6,055 nucleotides of DNA, from positions 1-6,055 of the forward strand of contig CAMDSG010000105.1 in NCBI GenBank assembly GCA_945907055.1, read 5' to 3'. This document shows positions 1 to 4,853 of this stretch, piece after piece (position 1 is the stretch's first letter; every line of letters starts with the position of its first letter). A program made the position numbers and the translations under genes. Under the pieces are notes generated by a model, which did no database searches, had not been told where the DNA came from, and saw only the letters and a program-made list of their open reading frames with translations. This DNA is from Bifidobacterium breve (lineage in GTDB: Bacteria; Actinomycetota; Acidimicrobiia; IMCC26256).

Positions 1-582
1 GAGAATGATTACGCCGCTGCGGCTGCAACTCTGCGCGCTCTTGCTACCGCCCTGCTTGGAGTGACTAGCCAAAATGGCGACAACGACGAGATTCACTTCT
101 ATGAGCATGTGGCGACGATGGCATTGACTCAAGCATCGCAGAATGGCGAACGGTTTGGCTCTGATCAATGGGTATTGCAAGGAAGCACCCGGGCCGAGTT
201 GGTCACGGAGGTAGCGGGGATCTGTTGCCGCTTCCTCTCCGAAGACTTCGATGACGAGCACAGTTACGCGGCCTTCGAGACACCAAGTGGCTCCTGGGTC
301 TCACTGGAGGGTGACCCTCGGGGGATTGTTGTGATGACCAATGACTCCGGCCACGAACTTACCCTTGATGTCGGTACAAGGGCGGTCCTTGATCGCATCG
401 GTTGGACCGAGTCGAGTCTCCAAGGAGACGTGCTGCTTGCGACGGCCGACTTTACCGAGAATCCCGTCACCTCCGAGATCGCCGCGTTAGTGGCTAGGAC
501 TCTCTTCGATGTCTACGGCATAGATGACGCGTCAATCCTCGAGCGGAGATCCACACTCGTACCCAGCGACACTCTCGACTGA
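1..582 (+). CDS. Probable TY-chap/YbjN-like small protein, 5' end outside the window
   Basis: The frame is open from the first base of the window to a TGA at 580-582, giving at least 193 residues. A GTG at 61 could be a start, but it has no ribosome binding site at a usable distance. The codons before it encode an alanine-rich helix-like stretch (ENDYAAAATLRALATALLG), so the true start is probably upstream and this is a C-terminal part. The protein is acidic and soluble, with no membrane segment or signal peptide. The segment around SWVSLEGDP...LTLDVGTRAVLDRIGW followed by a helix (TSEIAALVARTLFDVYGI) resembles, from memory, the C-terminal half of actinobacterial TY-chap domains (type III chaperone/YbjN-like fold), which often carry an L-x-x-[LI]-G-W motif. 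Such domains are thought to bind peptides or partner proteins. No catalytic residues are evident. The next gene follows 57 bp downstream on the same strand. The family assignment is tentative; a plain hypothetical protein is the alternative. Confidence 0.6.
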   Translation, partial: ENDYAAAAATLRALATALLGVTSQNGDNDEIHFYEHVATMALTQASQNGERFGSDQWVLQGSTRAELVTEVAGICCRFLSEDFDDEHSYAAFETPSGSWVSLEGDPRGIVVMTNDSGHELTLDVGTRAVLDRIGWTESSLQGDVLLATADFTENPVTSEIAALVARTLFDVYGIDDASILERRSTLVPSDTLD

Positions 583-606
583 GGCACTAAGCCGGCAGAT
601 TCACGG

Positions 607-646
607 CATCCACTTGCGTGTGGCTCTAGCCTCACGCAAGTGGATG
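607..646. repeat. Near-perfect 40-bp palindrome across the endonuclease start codon
   Basis: The left arm CATCCACTTGCGTG (607-620) and right arm CACGCAAGTGGATG (633-646) are exact reverse complements. Between them lie a T/T mismatch and an inner GGCT-CT-AGCC symmetry (622-631), so almost all 40 bases are symmetric about 626/627. The GTG start codon of the following gene (640-642) lies inside the right arm. No T-run follows on either strand (AAAACGC on plus, CCGTGAATC on minus), so it is not a typical rho-independent terminator. It could be an operator for a dimeric regulator, an mRNA hairpin hiding the start codon, or a 3'-end stabiliser of the upstream transcript. The symmetry is certain; the role is inferred. 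Confidence 0.85.
627..632 (+). promoter_or_regulatory. Possible -10 element (TAGCCT) for a leaderless endonuclease transcript
   Basis: TAGCCT fits the loose actinobacterial TAnnnT pattern and ends 7 bp before the GTG at 640, the distance expected if transcription begins at the start codon. This would explain why no Shine-Dalgarno sequence is present. There is no convincing -35 element (CGGCAT at 604-609 with a 17-bp spacer). The hexamer lies at the centre of the palindrome, so a protein bound there would cover the promoter. The motif is short and could be chance. Confidence 0.25.
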
Positions 647-1530
647 AAAACGCATGGCTTGAGCGCGTAGCAAGGATCAACCAGCACCGAGGGGGCGGTG
701 AGCGCTCGCCGCATAAACCTCTACTGATTCTCTACGCACTCGGACGCCTGCAACGCGAGCGTTCTTCCAAGGTTGCTTTCTCAGAGGCCGAGAAACCACT
801 CGGCGAGCTTCTGATTGATGCAGGGCGTGACCCAAAACCTCAGTACCCGTTCTACCGACTTCAATCTGATGGTCTCTGGGTCGTTGAGATGCGTGACGGA
901 GAAGAACCGAGTGAGTCTGTAGCGGCGCTTCGTGACGGAGCAGTAGGACAATTTGCTCCGGAGTTTGAATCAGCACTTCTCGCATCACCGAGTCTTATCG
1001 CCAACACTGCACGCCTGCTCCTAGATCGAGAGTTCCCCGAGACTCTCCACGAAGACATCCTCTCAGCGGTCGGCCTCTCGATTAACGATGTAGTGATTAC
1101 CCTCGAGAGGGTTGTGGAGTTGCGCCGAAGACGCGACCCCATGTTTCGCAAGCGTGTGCTCTACGCGTATGAAGAGACCTGCGCGTTCTGCGGATTCGAC
1201 GGATTACTCGAACGTGTGGCGGTTGGGCTTGAGGCTGCACACGTTCGTTGGTGGGCATATGAAGGGCCAGATGATGTTCAGAATGGAGTCTGCCTCTGCT
1301 CTCTGCATCACAAACTCTTCGATCGTGGCGTGATGACCGTAAACGAGGAGAACCGCATCGCAGTCTCCGGGCATTTTCGCGGAGCCACCGAGGCTTCGAG
1401 GCGTTTCGTTGGAGACCTCAACGGTCAAGAGGTTCGTGCGCCTCAACTTGGCCAACCACGTATCGCCGACGAGCACTCCGCCTGGCACCGAGACCAAGTC
1501 TTCAGAGCACCTGAACGCGTAGCCGGCTAA
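640..1530 (+). CDS. Sulfur-binding-domain + HNH endonuclease (McrA-like, probably phosphorothioate-dependent)
   Basis: This 296-residue protein has two parts. Residues 1-150 resemble the sulfur-binding domain (SBD) of Streptomyces McrA-like enzymes: a GGGERSPHKPLLILYALGRL block (H25, K26, P27) and a YPFYRLQSDGLW block (Y69-P70 onward). In studied SBDs, comparable His, Arg, Tyr and Pro residues surround the sulfur of phosphorothioated DNA. Residues 170-235 form an HNH (beta-beta-alpha metal) nuclease: zinc ligands C181 and C184 (CAFC), AAH (H201), QNG (N215), and C220-S-L-H223-H224 followed by KLFDRG, so all core residues are present. It is predicted to cut DNA carrying a modified backbone or base, restricting foreign DNA in the cytoplasm. 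The GTG at 640 is the only sensible start: the next upstream stop in frame is the previous gene's TGA, no other start lies between, and the SBD begins near residue 6. No ribosome binding site is seen. No modification genes lie in the window. The HNH call is firm; the phosphorothioate specificity rests on remembered family similarity. Confidence 0.88.
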   Translation: MDENAWLERVARINQHRGGGERSPHKPLLILYALGRLQRERSSKVAFSEAEKPLGELLIDAGRDPKPQYPFYRLQSDGLWVVEMRDGEEPSESVAALRDGAVGQFAPEFESALLASPSLIANTARLLLDREFPETLHEDILSAVGLSINDVVITLERVVELRRRRDPMFRKRVLYAYEETCAFCGFDGLLERVAVGLEAAHVRWWAYEGPDDVQNGVCLCSLHHKLFDRGVMTVNEENRIAVSGHFRGATEASRRFVGDLNGQEVRAPQLGQPRIADEHSAWHRDQVFRAPERVAG

Positions 1531-1563
1531 GACTCAGAGGATTCGCCCTGTGCATAAGCCTCG

Positions 1564-2787
1564 CTACTCGAGTTCGGCTGCACCAGGGAGCAACTCATCG
1601 GCGACGGGGATCCTGGGAATCGCCTCTATTTGGTTCATCTCTGCAATTGGCACAGCATTAATTTTTCCAAGATGTTGCATCTCTCGAGCGGTTGGCAAGA
1701 GGCGACGCTCCATGGAGCCAACCGCATCGTTATAGCTCTCCACAGACGATTTAAGGCTCTTACCGACCTTTGAGAACGTATCGGCGAAAGTTTTTATACG
1801 ATCAAGGAGAGTCGCACCAAGTCTCGCAATCTCATCGGCGTTTCTGGAGAGCATGTCTTGATTCCAACCATATGAAACCGCTTTGAGTAGCGCTATCAAA
1901 GTCACTGGAGTCGCGATAAAGACTCCCTTCTTCAACGCCTCATCAAAGAGCGTGGGGCGAGCCTCATAGGCGGCTGTCAGGAATACATCGCCAGGGACAA
2001 ACATGATCACGATGTCGACCGAACCATCAATCAGTCTCGTGTAATTACGTTTTGAGAGAGCGTCGACATGGCCAGCCATCGCATCGCCATGGGCCTTAAG
2101 GCGCTCTTTAACTACCTTTTCATCGTCCGAATTGCAGGCTTCCATGTATGCATTCATCGGCGCCTTCGAATCAACGACTATCGCCTGAGCTTGGGGGAGC
2201 CGCACCACCATGTCTGGCCGGCCAGATCCATCATCCCCTGATGCGTGGACCTGCACCTCAAAATCACAGTGCTCCTGCATCCCGGCCAACTCCACGATTC
2301 GCTTGAGCTGGATTTCGCCCCAGGAGCCTTTGACGCTGTTGTCCTTCATTGCGTTATTCAGGGAGTGTGTCTCGGCGGTAAGGGTCTTAGTTGATTCCGC
2401 GAGTTGGGCGACCATCTGTCTGACAGTCCCGGAATCCTCGGCGCGCTTCTTCTCAACCTCACCAATGTGCTGCTGAAGTTTTGTTAGCTGCTCCCCCACT
2501 GGCTTGACGAGATTCTCAACCGCCACTTGTCTCTTAGCAGCCTCGGCCTCAGCGGCTTGATTGGACTGGTCGATCTTCTCCTGTGTCATTTGAATCAGGC
2601 GATCTGTGCTCCCGCTCACCGCTTCCTGAGCAGCCGCCTTGAACTGGTCAAGCATTGCATCACTCGAACCGGCTCCGGCTTGCGCCGCTACTAACTCTCC
2701 CTTTAACGCTGAGACATTGCTCATGTGCCATGCGTATACGCCTAGACCACCGATAACCAAACCAACTACTAACGCAATAACAATCAT
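1564..2787 (-). CDS. rmuC: DNA recombination protein RmuC homologue
   Basis: A 407-residue member of the RmuC family, which limits DNA inversion/rearrangement at repeats in E. coli and is believed to have a PD-(D/E)XK-like nuclease core. Residues 2-20 form a hydrophobic N-terminal anchor. Residues 25-145 are rich in Ala, Glu, Gln and Lys with coiled-coil character. The RmuC domain follows: VKGSWGEIQLKRIVELAGM (152-170, E158), RPDMVVRLP (190-198, D192), VVDSKAPMNAYMEA (204-217, D206 and K208), MFVPGDVFLTAAYE (262-275) and IATPVTLIALLKAVSYGW (291-308), ending in a helical tail. It is shorter than E. coli RmuC (about 475 residues), mainly in the coiled coil. The ATG overlaps the stop codon of the upstream RecB-like gene by 4 bp (ATGA) and has an AAGGAG ribosome binding site 6 bases before it, so the start is well supported. 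It converges with the HNH endonuclease gene across a 33-bp gap. The family call is firm; its biochemical role in actinobacteria is less settled. Confidence 0.95.
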   Translation of the reverse strand: MIVIALVVGLVIGGLGVYAWHMSNVSALKGELVAAQAGAGSSDAMLDQFKAAAQEAVSGSTDRLIQMTQEKIDQSNQAAEAEAAKRQVAVENLVKPVGEQLTKLQQHIGEVEKKRAEDSGTVRQMVAQLAESTKTLTAETHSLNNAMKDNSVKGSWGEIQLKRIVELAGMQEHCDFEVQVHASGDDGSGRPDMVVRLPQAQAIVVDSKAPMNAYMEACNSDDEKVVKERLKAHGDAMAGHVDALSKRNYTRLIDGSVDIVIMFVPGDVFLTAAYEARPTLFDEALKKGVFIATPVTLIALLKAVSYGWNQDMLSRNADEIARLGATLLDRIKTFADTFSKVGKSLKSSVESYNDAVGSMERRLLPTAREMQHLGKINAVPIAEMNQIEAIPRIPVADELLPGAAELE

Positions 2788-3614
2788 TTCGCACTCCTTG
2801 CAGACTCCGGTGCCGCATCACATCTATCGGCCCATGGACAACTTAAGCAGTACTCACCAGGGCAGGGCACGAACTCGGTATCCGCCTCCGCTTGGCGTGC
2901 AAGACCAACCAACGATGCAACTACTTCATTCATCTTCTCGGGTAATAGCTCTGCACTCACCGTTGATCTAAGTGGCGGATAATGATGAGTCACCACGACG
3001 CGATCTGCCCAGGAGTATTTCTCGAGTGCAAAGAAGCCATAGAGATTGAGCTGTGCATTCATCTGCAGATCTTCTGGAGTACTCGCATGGCTCGTGACCT
3101 TGTGGTCGACAATCTCAACTGTGCATTCATCGAGTCGCAGTACCAAATCGGCGAAGCCCCCAAACTCGAGCCCTGCGTTCATTGAAGACTTGAAGTACTG
3201 CTCGACCCCAAGAATCTCAGCGACTCCAATTGGGTCCTTCTCAATAGCGTCAGCAACAACCTGCTCAGCGCGTGCAATCCACTCTGCGTCATCTGGCATA
3301 TCTTCCGATACCCACGCGGCGCTAAGAGCGTCAAGAGCTACGGATTTTGTCTGGGCCAACGGCATCCCGCGCAGCACCTTCTTATATGCGGCCTCAAGCG
3401 CTGCATGCACGACGCTTCCATATCTCCACGCGGTCGGCACAAGGCGATCCTGGGGAAGGCGCATGACATATCCATACTCGTAGCGCCGCGGGCAGCGCTC
3501 ATACTCGTTGCATGAGGAGACGGAGTGTCTGCGCTTCTTCCCACTCGATGCCCCAAGAATTGGATCACCTGAACTAGCAGATTGATTTCCAGATTTGCTT
3601 GACTTCGCAGGCAC
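2784..3614 (-). CDS. RecB/AddB/Cas4-type PD-(D/E)XK exonuclease with probable 4Fe-4S cluster
   Basis: A stand-alone nuclease of the PDDEXK_1 (RecB C-terminal) superfamily. Numbered from the alternative GTG at 3623 (279 residues), it shows YERCPRRYEY (C44), GSVVHAALE (H73), FADLVL (D159), EIVDHKVT (D173 and K175, the D-x-K core) and QLNLY (Q191-x3-Y195). A C-terminal cysteine set (C259-x2-C262-x5-C268) follows. C44 plus the three late cysteines match the four 4Fe-4S ligands of AddB and Cas4 relatives; C38 and C254 are extra. Such proteins degrade or trim DNA ends. Size and layout resemble the mycobacterial Rv2119-type protein. Two GTG starts are possible: 3623 leaves only one base after the GGAGG at 3625-3629, while 3614 leaves ten, so 3614 is preferred. 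An in-frame stop lies just upstream at 3633-3635. The stop overlaps the RmuC start. The first 30 residues are Ser/Lys-rich and probably disordered. VDHK replaces the commoner VDYK. No helicase is fused to it, and its partner and substrate are unknown. Confidence 0.9.
   Translation of the reverse strand: MPAKSSKSGNQSASSGDPILGASSGKKRRHSVSSCNEYERCPRRYEYGYVMRLPQDRLVPTAWRYGSVVHAALEAAYKKVLRGMPLAQTKSVALDALSAAWVSEDMPDDAEWIARAEQVVADAIEKDPIGVAEILGVEQYFKSSMNAGLEFGGFADLVLRLDECTVEIVDHKVTSHASTPEDLQMNAQLNLYGFFALEKYSWADRVVVTHHYPPLRSTVSAELLPEKMNEVVASLVGLARQAEADTEFVPCPGEYCLSCPWADRCDAAPESARSAK
2794..2799 (-). promoter_or_regulatory. Ribosome binding site of rmuC (AAGGAG)
   Basis: AAGGAG on the minus strand lies 6 bases before the RmuC ATG, inside the last codons of the RecB-like gene. 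It is the strongest such site in the window and supports the overlapping ATGA start. Confidence 0.75.
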
Positions 3615-3624
3615 GAGTGCCACC

Positions 3625-3629
3625 CCTCC
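3625..3629 (-). promoter_or_regulatory. Ribosome binding site of the RecB-like nuclease gene (GGAGG)
   Basis: GGAGG on the minus strand. Its distance decides between two in-frame GTG codons: one base to the first (3623) and ten to the second (3614). The second is the more workable distance. Confidence 0.55.
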
Positions 3630-3674
3630 AGTTCATCAAACCCAACGAGAGCATCCCCGCAGGCATTCACAATA

Positions 3675-3695
3675 ACGACAGAGCCACGACAGAGC
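3675..3695. repeat. Tandem 10-bp direct repeat, ACGACAGAGC, with an 11-bp period
   Basis: Two exact copies of ACGACAGAGC lie at 3675-3684 and 3686-3695, one base apart. This is 52-72 bp upstream of the RecB-like gene, in the 162-171-bp spacer after the LLM gene. A period near one helical turn puts both copies on the same DNA face, as at a regulator binding site. The repeat is certain; the function is inferred. Confidence 0.7.
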
Positions 3696-3785
3696 GCCGT
3701 GCCAACTATTTAAGTAGAGACAAGTATGAAGTGGGGGTGGGACAACTCGGTCTGAGACATTTACTTAAGCTGCGCCGTAGAGCGT

Positions 3786-4757
3786 TTAGAGGCTTGTCAA
3801 CACCTTGCCGAGCATCTCAACATGCTCAGGCTTGTGCCCCTGCGCCGGCATGCTGACAGTAAATCCATCGGTCCCCAAAGCCTTCCACTCCGCAAACTGG
3901 GCGCCGATCGTCGATATATCCCCAACGGCTAGGTAGCGATCCACCATCGTCTGGAAATCCTGCGTCAACGACTGGTAATCCATACCGCGATCGAGGAGGA
4001 ATGCATCTCGATCCTTCTCAGCCTCAGCGGTCGTCTCAGCGATACAGACGGCTCGGTTCCAAGACATGACGATCTCGCCACGGTCCCTCCCAAGACGTTC
4101 GCAGTGGCCATCAAGTGCATCGAGCTTACGACCAACCTCGCTCGGCTCACAGTTCAGATTCCCGAGGTCTGCATACTGAGCAACCATTCGAAGTGTCTTC
4201 TTCTCTCCGCCTCCACCAATCATTACTGGAATGCGTGAGAGTGGCGCAGGCTCATTTATTGCCTCGACGACGTTGTAGTACTCACCGGAGAATGTTGGTC
4301 GTTCGCCGCGAAGCATCGGGAGGATGATCTGAAGAGACTCCTCTAACTTCTCAAAGCGATGCGTGAAGGTACCAAAGTCAATACCAAACGAGTTGTGCTC
4401 CAACTCAAACCAACCAGCGCCGATACCTAGCTGTGCTCGCCCTCCAGATACGTGATCAAGCGTGGTTAAACACTTAGCAAGAATCGCAGGGTTCCTATAG
4501 GTGTTCCCTGTTACTAATGCACCGAGGCGCACCTTTGAGGTGTGCTGTGCAAGTGCGCCTAGCAGCGTGTAGCACTCGAGCATTGAGTTATCAGGCGCCC
4601 CCAAACCGGGGAGTTGGTAGAAGTGATCCATCACCAACACCGTGTCGAAGCCAGATGCCTCTGCAGCCTTTGCGGACTCAACCGTGACACGGAATGCGTC
4701 AGAGCGCTCGAGGCCGGGGTAGTCGAAGTTTGGGATTTGATAACCAAGACGTGTCAT
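3786..4757 (-). CDS. LLM-class oxidoreductase, probably F420-dependent (Rv1855c-like family)
   Basis: This 323-residue protein is a luciferase-like (bacterial luciferase superfamily) TIM-barrel enzyme. Visible family blocks are MTRLGYQIPNFDYPG at the N terminus, VLVMDHFYQ (D44, H45), KVRLGALVTGNTYRNPAILAK (76-95), TTLDHVSGGRAQLGIGAGWFE (98-118, including GGR and GAGW), EHNSFGIDF, PVMIGGGGEKKTLRMVAQYAD (177-197) and HCERLGRD. From memory, this set matches the actinobacterial subfamily represented by M. tuberculosis Rv1855c, annotated as F420-dependent; the substrate is unknown. It is a cytoplasmic enzyme expected to transfer hydride to or from the deazaflavin F420, though FMN use cannot be excluded by eye. 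The ATG at 4757 has a GAGG ribosome binding site 5 bases upstream (4763-4766). It lies 96 bp downstream of the alpha-hydroxy-acid oxidase gene on the same strand, so both redox enzymes may be co-transcribed. Length is normal for the family. Confidence 0.92.
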   Translation of the reverse strand: MTRLGYQIPNFDYPGLERSDAFRVTVESAKAAEASGFDTVLVMDHFYQLPGLGAPDNSMLECYTLLGALAQHTSKVRLGALVTGNTYRNPAILAKCLTTLDHVSGGRAQLGIGAGWFELEHNSFGIDFGTFTHRFEKLEESLQIILPMLRGERPTFSGEYYNVVEAINEPAPLSRIPVMIGGGGEKKTLRMVAQYADLGNLNCEPSEVGRKLDALDGHCERLGRDRGEIVMSWNRAVCIAETTAEAEKDRDAFLLDRGMDYQSLTQDFQTMVDRYLAVGDISTIGAQFAEWKALGTDGFTVSMPAQGHKPEHVEMLGKVLTSL

Positions 4758-4766
4758 GGGTGCCTC

Positions 4767-4788
4767 ATTTAGTTAGATGTAATTTAGT
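4767..4788. repeat. Direct repeat ATTTAGT x2 (15-bp period) upstream of the LLM gene
   Basis: ATTTAGT occurs at 4767-4773 and 4782-4788 on the plus strand (ACTAAAT as read by the gene). The copies lie 10-31 bp before the LLM start, just beyond its ribosome binding site. The surrounding 4758-4853 spacer is AT-rich compared with the genes. It may be an operator or part of a promoter, or chance similarity in AT-rich DNA. Confidence 0.5.
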
Positions 4789-4853
4789 CAGGTGTATGCG
4801 GACGATCTATTGGTGACTATTTAACATATCCACACAAAAAGCATTGCGGGTTC

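Larger units (their letters stand above)
3624..3785. other. Spacer between the LLM oxidoreductase and RecB-like nuclease genes
   Basis: No gene is supported here. It contains the 10-bp tandem repeat, an AT-richer patch (3705-3725) and a 7-bp inverted repeat TTAAGTA (3710-3716) / TACTTAA (3762-3768). There is no clear rho-independent terminator after the LLM gene and no convincing -35/-10 pair. A promoter for the nuclease pair is plausible here from the spacer length alone. Confidence 0.5.

Noticed and set aside
607..646. Palindrome as a rho-independent terminator of the first gene
   Set aside because: No T-run follows the stem on either strand, and the next gene's start codon is inside the right arm.
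677..1497. Minus-strand open frames within the HNH endonuclease gene
   Set aside because: They give Arg/Ser-rich products without domains and overlap a gene with a full HNH and SBD layout.
1531..1563. Bidirectional terminator in the 33-bp gap between convergent genes
   Set aside because: Only an 8-bp palindrome AGCCGGCT (1521-1528) at the endonuclease stop codon is visible, with no U-tract; there is not enough to call a terminator.
3046..3483. 145-codon open frame on the plus strand, antisense to the RecB-like nuclease gene
   Set aside because: Its product is low-complexity Ser/Ala/Thr-rich with no recognisable motif, while the opposite strand encodes a protein with all nuclease motifs.
2788..3785. 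SOS (LexA) box upstream of the DNA-processing genes
   Set aside because: I looked for GAACnnnnGTTC-like sites in the spacer and elsewhere and found none.
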